A DNA stretch of 64,000 bases from Cryobacterium arcticum (GCF_003185895.1 NZ_QHLY01000005.1:643476-707475), one strand, 5' to 3'; shown: positions 8,573 to 18,080, counted from the stretch's first letter. The notes: generated by a model from the sequence alone, not told the origin. A program made the numbers and translations.

Positions 8573-8625
8573 CGGACCAACTGCCCCAGCCGGCGGGAGC
8601 AACTCGTCCGCACATGGGCAACTCG
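8573..8625 (-). repeat. 53-bp GC-rich repeat, copy B
   Basis: Nearly identical to copy A and displaced by exactly 149 bases, so the two form a partial direct duplication in the gap upstream of the nuclease-like gene and downstream of pcnA. Internal complementarity (GAGTTGCCC against GGGGCAGTTGG on the minus strand) would allow hairpin formation. Confidence 0.8.
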
Positions 8626-8671
8626 GCGAAGGGTGCACACCCCCGCGGGAGGATCGGGTGCGGCGGGAGGA

Positions 8672-10102
8672 TCAGGTAGTGCGGGCGGCCCACCAGGACT
8701 GCAGCCGACGGGTGGCTTCCTCGGTGCCGAGCGGGCCATCGTCGAGCCTCTGTTCAAGCAGGTACCGATAGGCCTCACCCACCTCACGGCCGGGCGTGAG
8801 CCCGAGAACCGCCATGATCTCCTCGCCGTCGAGGTCGGGCCGCACCGCTTCCATCTCTTCCTGCGCGGCGAGCTCGCTGATGCGCTGCTCGAGGTCGTCG
8901 TAGGCGAAGCCCAGACGATCGGCCTTGCGGCGGTTGCGCGTGGTGACGTCGGCCCGGGTGAGGATGTGCAGGCGTTCCAGCTGGTCACCGGCATCCCGCA
9001 CGTAACGCCTCACGGCGGAGTCGGTCCAGGCACCCTCGGTGTAGCCGAAGAAACGCAGGTGCAGTTCTACCAACCGGGAGACAGCCGAGATGGTGTCGTT
9101 GTCGAAGCGCAGGGCGCGCAGCCGCTTCTTCGCCAGCTTGGAGCCGACAACGTCGTGGTGGTAGAAACTGACGACCCCGCCGGCCTCGAGCCTGCGGGTG
9201 GCCGGCTTGCCGATGTCGTGCAGCAGAGCGGCGAGGCGCACGATCAGATCGGGCTGCGCCAGATTCTGGCGACTGCGTTCGTAGCCGATGGCCTGATCGA
9301 GCACGGTGAGGGTGTGCTGGTAGACGTCTTTGTGGTGGTGGTGTTCGTCGATTTCCAGGCGCAACGCCGGGATCTCCGGCAGCACCAGGGCGGCCAGACC
9401 GGAGTCGACGAGCAGTTCAATGCCGGCCCGCGGATTGTGGGCGCGCAGGAGCTTGCCGAGTTCATCGCCGACCCGCTCAGCGGAGATGATGCTGATGCTG
9501 CCGGCCATGGCCGCCATGGCAATCGCGGTGTCGATCTCGAGGGTGAAGCCGAGCTGGGCGGTGAAGCGCGCGGCCCGCATCATCCGCAGCGGGTCATCGC
9601 CGAACGAGATCTCGGGCGACGTGGGTGTGCGCAGCACTCCATTGAGGAGGTCGTCGATACCGTTGGAGGGATCCACCAGGGTGACCTGGGGCAGCCGCAG
9701 GGCCAACGCATTGACGGTGAAGTCGCGCCGGAGCAGGTCGTCATCCAGGCTGGTGCCGAACACCACGTCGGGCCGACGGGTCTGGCCGTCGTAGCTGTCG
9801 GCGCGATAGGTGGTGATCTCCACCTTCTCACCGGCGATCTGCGCACCGATGGTGCCGAAGGCACGACCGATGTCCCAGTGGGCCTCGGCGATCGGCTTGA
9901 CGATTGCGAGGATCTGGTCGGGGGTGGCATTGGTCGTGAAGTCGAGGTCGTTCGTGACTCGGTCCAGGAACGCATCCCGCACCGGGCCGCCGACGAGGGC
10001 CAATTCGAAACCGGCCTGAGCGAATGAATTCGCCAGTCGGGAAACCGTGGGGGAGGCAGCCAGGTCGCCCAGTCTTGCGAGGGCTGCCGCGACGCTCTGC
10101 AT
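8672..10102 (-). CDS. pcnA: CCA tRNA nucleotidyltransferase
   Basis: A 476-residue class II CCA-adding enzyme that builds or repairs the 3' CCA of tRNAs. The nucleotidyltransferase head has LVGGPVRD (37-43) and the catalytic DLD (52-54). It is followed by RRDFTVNA (125-132), DPLRMMRAARF (170-180) and ERVGDEL (209-215). An HD phosphohydrolase domain follows, with HHHHKDVYQH and HDIGKP (295-300), as in the actinobacterial form. The ATG start is at 10102. In mycobacteria this gene, often named pcnA, also lies next to the DUF6049-murJ pair and is divergent from it, which supports the call. Confidence 0.96.
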   Translation of the reverse strand: MQSVAAALARLGDLAASPTVSRLANSFAQAGFELALVGGPVRDAFLDRVTNDLDFTTNATPDQILAIVKPIAEAHWDIGRAFGTIGAQIAGEKVEITTYRADSYDGQTRRPDVVFGTSLDDDLLRRDFTVNALALRLPQVTLVDPSNGIDDLLNGVLRTPTSPEISFGDDPLRMMRAARFTAQLGFTLEIDTAIAMAAMAGSISIISAERVGDELGKLLRAHNPRAGIELLVDSGLAALVLPEIPALRLEIDEHHHHKDVYQHTLTVLDQAIGYERSRQNLAQPDLIVRLAALLHDIGKPATRRLEAGGVVSFYHHDVVGSKLAKKRLRALRFDNDTISAVSRLVELHLRFFGYTEGAWTDSAVRRYVRDAGDQLERLHILTRADVTTRNRRKADRLGFAYDDLEQRISELAAQEEMEAVRPDLDGEEIMAVLGLTPGREVGEAYRYLLEQRLDDGPLGTEEATRRLQSWWAARTT

Positions 10103-10179
10103 GCCCCCATGGTAGTTGCTCGCTCGGCGCCGCCGCTCTCCGCCCAGCCCACGCGGAGGGTTCTGCTCTGTCTACGCCG

Positions 10180-10185
10180 TAGAAT
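10180..10185 (+). promoter_or_regulatory. Candidate -10 of a leaderless promoter for the DUF6049 gene
   Basis: TAGAAT followed by seven bases and then the ATG at 10193 places the expected transcription start at or near the start codon. No Shine-Dalgarno sequence is present, consistent with leaderless translation. Confidence 0.5.
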
Positions 10186-10192
10186 CCCGTAT

Positions 10193-12535
10193 ATGGTGGC
10201 CGATTCGAATTACGCGCGTCGGCCTGCGCTCCCCGGAATCCGGCGCCGGTTTGTCGCCGCCCTGCTCTGCGCGCCGCTGCTGCTCTGGCCCGCCGTCACC
10301 ACGGCGAGTCCAGCCACGGCGGCCGCGACCGTGACCGGCTCGGTACACGCTGCGGCGGATGACGGCAGTGTCGGCATCGACATCACTCCGAGCGGCTCTT
10401 CCGTTCTGCATCTCGACCAGCCCTTGCAGTTGTCGGTGACCGTCACCAACGACACCGCAGACGCCGTGACCGACGGTTCGGTCGACATCTACCTGGCCGA
10501 GCGTGCGCTCACAACCCGCACCGCTTTGGACGACTGGCTCGACCCTGACGAAGACACCGATTCCGGTGACCTGATGACATCAACCCCGCTGGACACCACG
10601 GTGCAGCCGCACAGCACCGTGACCGTCGCGGTCACGGTGCCCTTCGAGTCCCTCGGCCTGTTCGAGTGGAGCCCCTGGGGGCCTCGGGGAATTTCGGCCT
10701 CCCTCAGCACCAAGGACACCGTGCGCGCATCGGCGCAGTCGACTTTCGTCTGGTACCCGGACAACGCCGAGACCCCGATCACACCGGTCACTCCGGTCAA
10801 CCTCACTGTGACCATGCCGATCACCACACCCGTGACCAGTACCGGGTTGATCACCGCAGACGACCTCACCGCGTACACGGCGCCCTCCGGCATCCTCACC
10901 CGCCAGCTCGACGGAGTGTTCAACCGTCCGGTGGCCATTGCCATCGACCCCATGATCATCGCTTCCATCCGGGTGCTCGGAACGGCCGCCCCGGCCTCGG
11001 CGGTCGAGTGGCTCAACCGCCTCGCGTCCGCCGAGAACGATATATTCCCACTCGGCTATGCAGATGCCGATCCGTCGTTGGTCGTACAGGGTGGCTCCGC
11101 CGGCGTGCTCACACCCACGTCTCTGGCCTTCGCGACCGATCCCGAGCTGTTCGTCCCGACCGAACCGACCGCTCTGCCCGACCCGCAGGACGAGCCCGCC
11201 GAATCAGATATTCCGGAACCGACATCTACCGAGGCACCAGCCGAGCCGGGCGACGCCAGCACAGTTCCCACCCTCGATCAGCTGCTCGCCTGGGACTACA
11301 CCTCCACCACCATCGCCTGGCCGGCCGACAACGCTGTGGCACAGGCCGACATCGACGCCTTCGCCGGCAGTGGCCTCACCACCACCATTCTCTCGGCCGG
11401 CAACGTCTCCACGACCAGCGCGGACCCGATCGCGAACACCACCATCGAACTGGGCGAGACCGAGCTCGGCCTGGTCTCCGACACCGACATCTCCGCCGCC
11501 CTCCGCGCCGCCGTCACGGCGACGACCGACGAGGACTGGCGAGGCGCCCTGGCTGAACTCTCGTCTCAGATCGCGGTCGTCGCGGTGGAGAACCCCGACC
11601 GGGCTCGCACGCTGCTCGCTACCCTCGACCGCGGTTGGCCGCCGACATCGAGCCGCCTCAGCCAGACGATCGACTCGCTCGCCGCCCTGCCCTGGTACAC
11701 CGCCACCCCACTCACCACGGCGCTGGCCACCCCGGTGTCGTCCGGCGTCACCTTCGCGGCTCAGGCCGAGCCCGCCGAGAGCGTCGATCTCGCCCGCCGC
11801 CTGATCCAGCGTGAGGCCGAACTGACCAGCTTCTCCGGCGCCCTCTCCGATCCCACCGCTGTGCTGGCACCGAATCGGCTGGCACTGCTCGCTCTGCTGG
11901 CCACGGCCTGGGAATCGCAGCCGGACGAGTGGCGCACGGCGGTCGGAGACAACCTCGCCGCCTCGCACGATCAGCTGCGCTCGGTCACGGTCAGCACCAA
12001 GGGCCCGATCAACGTCGTAGGCAGCAAGGTCGACATTCCCGTCACCCTGAACAATGCGCTCGGGCAGGCCGTCACCGTGCGGGTGCAGGTCGTTCCCTCG
12101 AACGGGCGCCTCGTTGTCGGCAACGACGTCGAGGCCGTCCTCGATGCCAGTTCGGCCAAGACCGTGTCGATCCCGGTGACCGCCGCGGTCGGAAACGGCG
12201 CCGTCACCCTCCGAGTCACCCTGTACACCCCTGCCGGCGAATCCATCGCCCAGCCGTCCCTGATCTCGGTGAACGTGCGGGCGGACTGGGAGGGCATCGG
12301 CTCGCGCATCTTCGCTGCCCTGGTGGTGCTGTTCTTCGGCTTCGGCATCTGGCGCAACATTGTGCACCGTCGCCGTGACCGCGCCCTCGCCGCTCAGACC
12401 GAGGCCGACCCTGATGCCGACCTGGAATCCGGTGCGGATGCCCCGCCCACCGGCACCATCACCGTGCCACCCGCCGCGCCCACCGCGCCGGCACCGGTCG
12501 ACCCCGACGAACTGCCGACGGCTCCCCGTGGCTAG
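10193..12535 (+). CDS. DUF6049 family secreted/membrane-anchored protein
   Basis: A protein of about 780 residues whose relatives lie immediately upstream of murJ across Actinobacteria (Rv3909 position in M. tuberculosis). An N-terminal signal sequence is visible (RRRFVAALLCAPLLLWPAV...ASPATA). A long extracellular Ser/Thr/Ala-rich region with Ig-like beta segments follows, then one C-terminal membrane segment (SRIFAALVVLFFGFGIW) and a short basic cytoplasmic tail. The start was placed at the ATG at 10193 because of the leaderless-type -10 and the correct signal-peptide length; an upstream GTG at 10109 is less likely. Function is unknown, but coupling to the lipid II flippase gene suggests a role in cell-envelope assembly. 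Its stop overlaps the murJ start by eight bases. Confidence 0.85.
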   Translation: MVADSNYARRPALPGIRRRFVAALLCAPLLLWPAVTTASPATAAATVTGSVHAAADDGSVGIDITPSGSSVLHLDQPLQLSVTVTNDTADAVTDGSVDIYLAERALTTRTALDDWLDPDEDTDSGDLMTSTPLDTTVQPHSTVTVAVTVPFESLGLFEWSPWGPRGISASLSTKDTVRASAQSTFVWYPDNAETPITPVTPVNLTVTMPITTPVTSTGLITADDLTAYTAPSGILTRQLDGVFNRPVAIAIDPMIIASIRVLGTAAPASAVEWLNRLASAENDIFPLGYADADPSLVVQGGSAGVLTPTSLAFATDPELFVPTEPTALPDPQDEPAESDIPEPTSTEAPAEPGDASTVPTLDQLLAWDYTSTTIAWPADNAVAQADIDAFAGSGLTTTILSAGNVSTTSADPIANTTIELGETELGLVSDTDISAALRAAVTATTDEDWRGALAELSSQIAVVAVENPDRARTLLATLDRGWPPTSSRLSQTIDSLAALPWYTATPLTTALATPVSSGVTFAAQAEPAESVDLARRLIQREAELTSFSGALSDPTAVLAPNRLALLALLATAWESQPDEWRTAVGDNLAASHDQLRSVTVSTKGPINVVGSKVDIPVTLNNALGQAVTVRVQVVPSNGRLVVGNDVEAVLDASSAKTVSIPVTAAVGNGAVTLRVTLYTPAGESIAQPSLISVNVRADWEGIGSRIFAALVVLFFGFGIWRNIVHRRRDRALAAQTEADPDADLESGADAPPTGTITVPPAAPTAPAPVDPDELPTAPRG

Positions 12536-14147
12536 CCAGGGCGGAGTGGGCCGCGCAAGTGCGATCCTGGCCTCTGGCACGCTCGTCTCGCGTCTGCTCG
12601 GCTTCCTCAAGGTCATCGTGTTCGCCCAGGTCCTGGGCCAGATCAGCAAGAGCGCAGACGCGTTCTCGCTGGCGAACCAGCTGCCGAACACGGTCTACAC
12701 GATCGTGGCCGGTGGCGTGCTGACCGCCGTACTCGTGCCCCAGATCGTGCGGGCCAGCCTGCACGACGACGGCGGCACCGCCTACATCAATAAACTGGTG
12801 ACCCTCGCTCTGAGCATCCTGGCCGGGACGACTCTGGTGGCCTGCCTTCTGGCACCCTTCATCACCCGATTCATCGGGCCCGGCTACTCCGAAGACCAGA
12901 TCGCTCTCGCCATCGCGTTCGCTTACTGGTGCCTGCCGCAGATCTTCTTCTATGGCCTCTACACGGTGCTGGGCGAGGTGCTCAACGCGCGCAGGTCGTT
13001 TGGGCCGTTCACCTGGGTGCCTGTGATCAACAACGTCGTTGCGATCGCCGGGCTCCTCGCGTTCATGGCTCTCTTTGGGGCGGATGCACACGGCGACCGA
13101 CCGGTCACCGACTTCACCCCCGGCATGGTCGCCCTCCTCGGCGGCAGCGCGACTCTGGGAGTGGTGCTGCAGGGCGTGGTCCTGTTCTACTTCTGGCGGC
13201 GTATCGGGCTGCGCTACCGACCTGACTTCCGCTTCCGCGGGGTCGGTCTTGGTGCGGCCGGCAAGATGGCCAGTTGGACCTTCGGCATGTTGCTGCTCAC
13301 CACGATCGCCGGCATCGTGGAAACGCAGGTGGTCTCGACAGCATCCGGCGAGGGCGCCTCCACCACGGTACTCAGCACCGCCTGGCTGATCTTCATGCTG
13401 CCGCACTCGATCATCACCGTGTCGGTGGCCACTGCCTACTTCACGCGCATGAGCGAGCACGCATCCCGCGGCGATAATTCGCTGCTGCGAACGGATGCGT
13501 CGTCGGCGATCCGCGGCACCACCCTGTTGATCGTGCTCGCCAGCGCCGTGATCATGGTGTGCGCCTATCCCTTCGCGGCAGTGTTCAATAATTCAAGCTT
13601 CGAGAACGTGCAGGCCATCGGCAACGTCATCATCGCCTACCTGGCCGGCCTCGTCGGGTTCTGCGTGCTGTTCGTCGTGCAGCGCAGCTTCTACGCCCTC
13701 GGTGACACGCGCACCCCGTTCTTCTTCACGCTCTTCCAGGTCGTTCTGGTCGTCATCGGCGTGCTCGGCTGCATGCTGCTGGCGCCGGAGTGGATCGCCT
13801 TCGGCATCGCACTCGTCGTCTCGGTGTCCGGCATTCTCCAGGCCATCCTGGCTGCCTGGTTGCTGCGCAAACGCCTCGGCGGTATCGACGGCAAGCGCAT
13901 CCTGCGCAGTCTGGTGAAGTACCTCGTGGCGGTCCTGGTTCCGGTCGCCGCAGGGTTGGGCATCCTCGTCGCTGTCGGCGGCACGGTGGACGGCGGATTC
14001 GCCCTTTCCGGAATCGTGGCCTCGATCCTCTCCATGGCACTGATCGGAGTGGTCATGGCCGGGCTTTACTTCGGCATCCTGCTGCTCATGCGCAGTCAGG
14101 AATTGCACGGCTTCCTCGCCCCGCTCAAAGCGCGTCTGCGGCGCTGA
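12528..14147 (+). CDS. murJ: Lipid II flippase MurJ (MviN)
   Basis: A 539-residue polytopic membrane protein of the MurJ/MOP family that flips lipid II across the membrane for peptidoglycan synthesis. The N-terminal SGTLVSRLLGFLKVIVFAQ and the QLPNTVYTIVAGGVL segment are typical, followed by about 14 hydrophobic helices. The GTG at 12528 overlaps the DUF6049 stop (GTGGCTAG), implying translational coupling. The frame is open further upstream but reads Pro-rich nonsense there. Unlike mycobacterial MviN there is no pseudokinase extension. The sigM and anti-sigma genes that follow murJ in mycobacteria are absent here. Confidence 0.94.
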   Translation: MASQGGVGRASAILASGTLVSRLLGFLKVIVFAQVLGQISKSADAFSLANQLPNTVYTIVAGGVLTAVLVPQIVRASLHDDGGTAYINKLVTLALSILAGTTLVACLLAPFITRFIGPGYSEDQIALAIAFAYWCLPQIFFYGLYTVLGEVLNARRSFGPFTWVPVINNVVAIAGLLAFMALFGADAHGDRPVTDFTPGMVALLGGSATLGVVLQGVVLFYFWRRIGLRYRPDFRFRGVGLGAAGKMASWTFGMLLLTTIAGIVETQVVSTASGEGASTTVLSTAWLIFMLPHSIITVSVATAYFTRMSEHASRGDNSLLRTDASSAIRGTTLLIVLASAVIMVCAYPFAAVFNNSSFENVQAIGNVIIAYLAGLVGFCVLFVVQRSFYALGDTRTPFFFTLFQVVLVVIGVLGCMLLAPEWIAFGIALVVSVSGILQAILAAWLLRKRLGGIDGKRILRSLVKYLVAVLVPVAAGLGILVAVGGTVDGGFALSGIVASILSMALIGVVMAGLYFGILLLMRSQELHGFLAPLKARLRR

Positions 14148-14289
14148 CGCCCCTGCCGGCAAGCTGTATGCCGGCTGTGATCGGGGCCCTCAGGCCGGCC
14201 GGCGCGGAATAGCATCCGATTAGGATGTGTTGTACCCGAAAGTGAGGCGCCGAAGGGCGTCTCTCCCACTGATTTCAAGGAGTCTACGC

Positions 14290-15264
14290 GTGCGTCAGAT
14301 CATCATCATCGGCTCGGGTCCCGCTGGGTTCACGGCCGCCATCTACGCTGCTCGGGCAAACCTCAAGCCGCTCCTGATCGCGAGTTCGGTTGAAGCCGGT
14401 GGCGAGCTGATGAACACCACCGAGGTGGAGAACTACCCCGGCTTTGCCGACGGCGTGCAGGGTCCTGAACTGATGGCCAAGATGCAGGAGCAGGCGGAGA
14501 AGTTCGGCACAGAGGTCGTCTACGACGACGTCACCCACCTCGACTTCGGCGACACCATCAAAACCGTCACCCTGGGCAACGGCGAGAAGCATGAGGCGCT
14601 GTCCGTGATCTTCGCCACCGGCTCCGCGTACCGCAAGCTCGGCCTGGACGACGAAGAGCGTCTCAGCGGTCGCGGCGTCTCCTGGTGCGCCACCTGCGAT
14701 GGTTTCTTCTTCAAGGAGAAGGTCATCGCCGTCGTCGGCGGCGGCGACTCCGCCATGGAAGAAGCAACCTTCCTTACCCGGTTCGGCAGCAAGGTCATTG
14801 TCATCCACCGCAAGGACACGCTGCGCGCGTCCAAGATCATGCAGGAGCGCGCGTTCGCGAACGAGAAGATCCAGTTCGTCTGGAACTCCGAGGTCGTCGG
14901 CATCGACGGCGAGGAGGCCGTTGAGGGGCTGCGCCTGCGCGACACCGTCACCGGCGAAGAGAGCACCCTTCCCGTCGGCGGCCTGTTCGTGGCCATCGGC
15001 AACGATCCCCGCACCCACCTCGTACACGGCCTACTCGACCTGACACCCGAGGGCACCATCGCCGTCGCCGGCCGGTCCTCCAAGACCAGCCAGACGGGCG
15101 TGTTCGCCGCCGGAGACGTCATCGACCCCACGTACCGCCAGGCCGTCACCGCGGCCGCCAGCGGCACCGTAGCGGCGCTGGACGCCGAGCACTACCTGGC
15201 CACCCTCCCTGAGGAACTTCTGGCCCAGGCCGGCGACCCCGCACTTGCAAGCGTTACCAACTAA
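14290..15264 (+). CDS. trxB: Thioredoxin reductase
   Basis: A 324-residue low-molecular-weight flavoprotein that uses NADPH to reduce thioredoxin. FAD-binding IIIIGSGPAGFTAA (5-18), redox-active CATC (133-136), NADPH-binding VVGGGDSAMEEA (about 149-160) and the C-terminal GVFAAGDV are all visible. The GTG at 14290 follows a good AAGGAG ribosome-binding site. An upstream in-frame extension from 14227 would add residues before the Rossmann strand and is rejected. trxA follows after twelve bases, giving a trxB-trxA operon with a strong terminator behind it. Confidence 0.97.
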   Translation: MRQIIIIGSGPAGFTAAIYAARANLKPLLIASSVEAGGELMNTTEVENYPGFADGVQGPELMAKMQEQAEKFGTEVVYDDVTHLDFGDTIKTVTLGNGEKHEALSVIFATGSAYRKLGLDDEERLSGRGVSWCATCDGFFFKEKVIAVVGGGDSAMEEATFLTRFGSKVIVIHRKDTLRASKIMQERAFANEKIQFVWNSEVVGIDGEEAVEGLRLRDTVTGEESTLPVGGLFVAIGNDPRTHLVHGLLDLTPEGTIAVAGRSSKTSQTGVFAAGDVIDPTYRQAVTAAASGTVAALDAEHYLATLPEELLAQAGDPALASVTN

Positions 15265-15276
15265 GGAGAATCACAC

Positions 15277-15600
15277 ATGTCAGCACGCGCCGTCACCGAC
15301 GCCACCTTCGACCAGGAAGTCATCAACAACGAGAAGACCGTCCTGGTGGACTTCTGGGCCGAGTGGTGTGGTCCGTGTCGCGCCGTCAGCCCGATCCTCG
15401 ACCAGATCGCCGCTGAGAACTCCGACAAGATCGACATCGTCAAGCTCAATGTCGACGACCACCCGGCCCTGGCCGCGAAGTACATGATCACCTCCATCCC
15501 CGCGATGAAGGTCTTCCAGAAGGGCGAGGTCGTCAAGACCGTCATCGGCGCGAAGCCGAAGCCTGCCCTCGAAGCCGACCTGGCCGCCTACCTCAAGTAG
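15277..15600 (+). CDS. trxA: Thioredoxin
   Basis: A 107-residue thioredoxin with the active site WCGPC (W30-C34) and the cis-proline segment TSIPAMKVF. It is reduced by the upstream TrxB and supplies electrons to cytosolic disulfide substrates. AAGGAG precedes the ATG by a normal distance. It is the last gene of the two-gene operon. Confidence 0.98.
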   Translation: MSARAVTDATFDQEVINNEKTVLVDFWAEWCGPCRAVSPILDQIAAENSDKIDIVKLNVDDHPALAAKYMITSIPAMKVFQKGEVVKTVIGAKPKPALEADLAAYLK

Positions 15601-15626
15601 CCGCGGCTGGTTCACCTCGAACCCCA

Positions 15627-15660
15627 CACCCGCCCGGCACTCGCCGGGCGGGTGTTTTTG
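15627..15660 (+). terminator. Intrinsic terminator after trxBA
   Basis: A perfect 12-bp stem (15627-15638 with 15643-15654, CACCCGCCCGGC and its complement) with a 4-base loop, followed by TTTTTG. Confidence 0.93.
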
Positions 15661-15733
15661 TGTATCCGGCCGCGGATGCAGCGGCTGCACATGGCACCCC
15701 ATACGATTAAGGCCTCACCAGAACGGATATGAC

Positions 15734-17053
15734 GTGACAGCGATAGGCGCCTCCCAGGCCGGTAACAACCTCGACCCGTGGTACCACCACTACGCCGAGC
15801 GAGCCGCCGCCTTGCGCGCCTCGGAGGTGCGAGCCCTGTTCGCCGTTGCCTCACGGCCCGAGGTCGTCTCTCTGGCCGGCGGAATGCCCTACGTCGCCGC
15901 CCTGCCGCAGGACCTGGTCATGAACGCGCTCGAGAACGTCATGCGCAAACAGGGCCCGGTGGCCCTGCAATATGGCTCTGGTCAGGGAGTTCCCGCGTTC
16001 CGCGAGCAAATTCTCGAGGTCATGGCGCTGGAAGGCATCCGCGCCAACGCAGACGACGTCGTAGTCACCACTGGTTCCCAGCATGCGCTGGAGTTGGTGA
16101 GCAAGCTCTTCCTCGATCCCGGCGACGTCGTACTCTCCGAGGGTCCGAGCTATGTCACCGCCATGGTGATCTTCAAGTCGTACCAGGCCGATGTCGATCA
16201 CGTGCCCATGGACGAGAACGGCATGATCCCCGAGGCCTTGCGCGAGCACATCGCCCGACTGAAAGCCGCCGGACGCACAATCAAGTTCCTGTATACGATT
16301 CCCAGCTTTCACAATCCCGCTGGAGTGACCCTCAGCTGGGCCCGTCGCCTGGAGATTCTCGAGATCGCCCGCCAGAACCAGATCCTGGTGCTCGAGGACA
16401 ACCCCTACGGTCTGCTGTACTTCGATCAGAAGGCGCCGGATGCGATGCGTTCGGTGGAACGCGACGGCGTGGTCTACCTCGGTACCTTCTCCAAGACCCT
16501 CGCGCCGGGGTTCCGGGTGGGGTGGGCGCTAGCGCCGCATGCCATCCGCGAAAAGCTCGTGCTCGCCAACGAGGCGGCCATCCTCTCCCCCAGTTCGTTC
16601 AGCCAACTGGTGATCTCGGAGTACCTGTCGACCGCCGATTGGAAGGGCCAGATCAACACCTTCCGCGGCGTCTACCGGGAGCGCAAGGAGGCCATGCTCT
16701 CCGCGCTCACCGAGTACTTGCCCGACCTCACCTGGACCAACCCCAACGGTGGTTTCTACGTCTGGCTCTCGTTGCCAGACACCCTGGACTCCAAGGCAAT
16801 GCTTCCCCGTGCGGTCAAGGAGTTGGTGGCCTACACCCCCGGCACCGCGTTCTTCGCGGATGGCCAGGGTCGCCAGAACATCCGGTTGTCGTTCTGCTAC
16901 CCCACGCCCGAACACATCCGCCTGGGCATTCGACGGCTGGCCACCGTCATCCGGGACGAACTCGAGCTACTCGACACGTTCGCCGGCACCGGGTCCCTCT
17001 CCCCGGCACACGACGGCCGACGTTTCGGCGCACCGCCGCCCGACATCAACTGA
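15734..17053 (+). CDS. PLP-dependent aminotransferase, class I/II (2-aminoadipate/valine-pyruvate aminotransferase-like)
   Basis: A 439-residue fold-type I aminotransferase. The PLP lysine is K254 in GTFSKTLAPGFRVGW, with D222 in LEDNPYG and IPSFHNPAG in the substrate region. The best family match by eye is the LysN/MocR-like stand-alone aminotransferases, acting on branched-chain or 2-aminoadipate-type substrates; the actual substrate cannot be read from sequence. There is no N-terminal GntR domain, so it is not a MocR regulator. It starts at GTG 15734, and a possible -10 (TACGAT) lies about 30 bases upstream. ddl follows after 39 bases and may be co-transcribed. Confidence 0.88.
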   Translation: MTAIGASQAGNNLDPWYHHYAERAAALRASEVRALFAVASRPEVVSLAGGMPYVAALPQDLVMNALENVMRKQGPVALQYGSGQGVPAFREQILEVMALEGIRANADDVVVTTGSQHALELVSKLFLDPGDVVLSEGPSYVTAMVIFKSYQADVDHVPMDENGMIPEALREHIARLKAAGRTIKFLYTIPSFHNPAGVTLSWARRLEILEIARQNQILVLEDNPYGLLYFDQKAPDAMRSVERDGVVYLGTFSKTLAPGFRVGWALAPHAIREKLVLANEAAILSPSSFSQLVISEYLSTADWKGQINTFRGVYRERKEAMLSALTEYLPDLTWTNPNGGFYVWLSLPDTLDSKAMLPRAVKELVAYTPGTAFFADGQGRQNIRLSFCYPTPEHIRLGIRRLATVIRDELELLDTFAGTGSLSPAHDGRRFGAPPPDIN

Positions 17054-17092
17054 CCCCGTTCTTTCCGGCACGAGCTAAGGAAATCCCAGATC

Positions 17093-18052
17093 ATGAGCGA
17101 AACCGAGTTTCTTGACATAGTCGTGCTCGCGGGCGGCATCTCGCATGAACGAGAGGTCTCCCAGCGCAGCGGACGCCGTGTTTCCGACGAACTCACCAAC
17201 CTCGGCCATACCGTGACGATCCTGGACCCGCAGGCCGGCCTGCTCGCCGAACTCGCACACCGCCAGCCCGATGTGATCTGGCCGGTCCTGCACGGCGCCA
17301 CCGGCGAGGACGGCGCGCTGCTGTCCCTGCTGGAGACTACCGGAATTCCCCACGTGGGCCCACGCGGCACCGCCGCCGGCCTGGCCTGGTCCAAGCCCAC
17401 CGCCAAGGAGCTCGTGCGCCGGGAAGGCTACGCCACGCCAGCCTGGATCGCCCTGTCCCGCGAAACGTTTCGGGACCTCGGTGCCGGCAGTGTTCTCGAG
17501 CACCTGGTCGATGCCCTCGGGACCCCTCTGGTGGTCAAGCCAGCCCAGGGTGGGTCCGCACAGGGAGTCACCATCGTCGACACGGCCGCCGGCCTCCCCC
17601 GCGCTATGGTCGACGCCTACACCTACGCCGACACGGCCCTCGTGGAGACGAAGGTCGAGGGTACCGAACTCGCCGTCACCGTTATTGACACCGGGGATGG
17701 CCCCGTAGCCCTTCCGGCCGTCGAGATCGTACCGGTGAGTGGCGCCTACAGCTTCGAAGCCCGCTACAACGCGGGCGAGACTCTGTTCTTCACCCCCGCC
17801 CGCATCGCCCCTGAGATCGCTCAGCGGGTTGCTGAAACGGCTGTGGCGATTCACAGTCTCCTGGGTTTGGCCCAATTGTCGCGTATCGACCTCATGGTGG
17901 ATTCCGAGGGCACAGCGTGGTTCCTCGAGGCCAATGTGCTCCCAGGACTCACCGAAACGTCCCTCGCCCCGCAGTCCATCGAGGCATCCGGGCAAACCCT
18001 CGGGTCCGTGTACGCAGCCCTAGCGCGCGCCGCGTCGATTAGCCTCCAGTAG
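17093..18052 (+). CDS. ddl: D-alanine--D-alanine ligase
   Basis: A 319-residue ATP-grasp ligase that makes the D-Ala-D-Ala dipeptide for peptidoglycan. VVLAGGISHEREVSQRSG at the N-terminus, PLVVKPAQGGSAQGVT in the ATP-grasp core and EANVLPGLTETSL near the C-terminus match the family. A parS palindrome begins 13 bases after its stop codon. It lies downstream of the aminotransferase gene in the same direction. Confidence 0.95.
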   Translation: MSETEFLDIVVLAGGISHEREVSQRSGRRVSDELTNLGHTVTILDPQAGLLAELAHRQPDVIWPVLHGATGEDGALLSLLETTGIPHVGPRGTAAGLAWSKPTAKELVRREGYATPAWIALSRETFRDLGAGSVLEHLVDALGTPLVVKPAQGGSAQGVTIVDTAAGLPRAMVDAYTYADTALVETKVEGTELAVTVIDTGDGPVALPAVEIVPVSGAYSFEARYNAGETLFFTPARIAPEIAQRVAETAVAIHSLLGLAQLSRIDLMVDSEGTAWFLEANVLPGLTETSLAPQSIEASGQTLGSVYAALARAASISLQ

Positions 18053-18064
18053 TCGAAATGGTCA

Positions 18065-18080
18065 TGTTTCACGTGAAACA
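18065..18080. promoter_or_regulatory. parS site 1 (exact)
   Basis: TGTTTCACGTGAAACA, an exact match to the actinobacterial ParB-binding palindrome. The symmetry extends to a 24-bp perfect palindrome (18061-18084). Confidence 0.95.

Noticed and set aside
8384..10027. 547-codon plus-strand frame across the repeats and opposite pcnA
   Set aside because: It spans intergenic repeats and an antisense region, has no domain-like features, and conflicts with intact pcnA.
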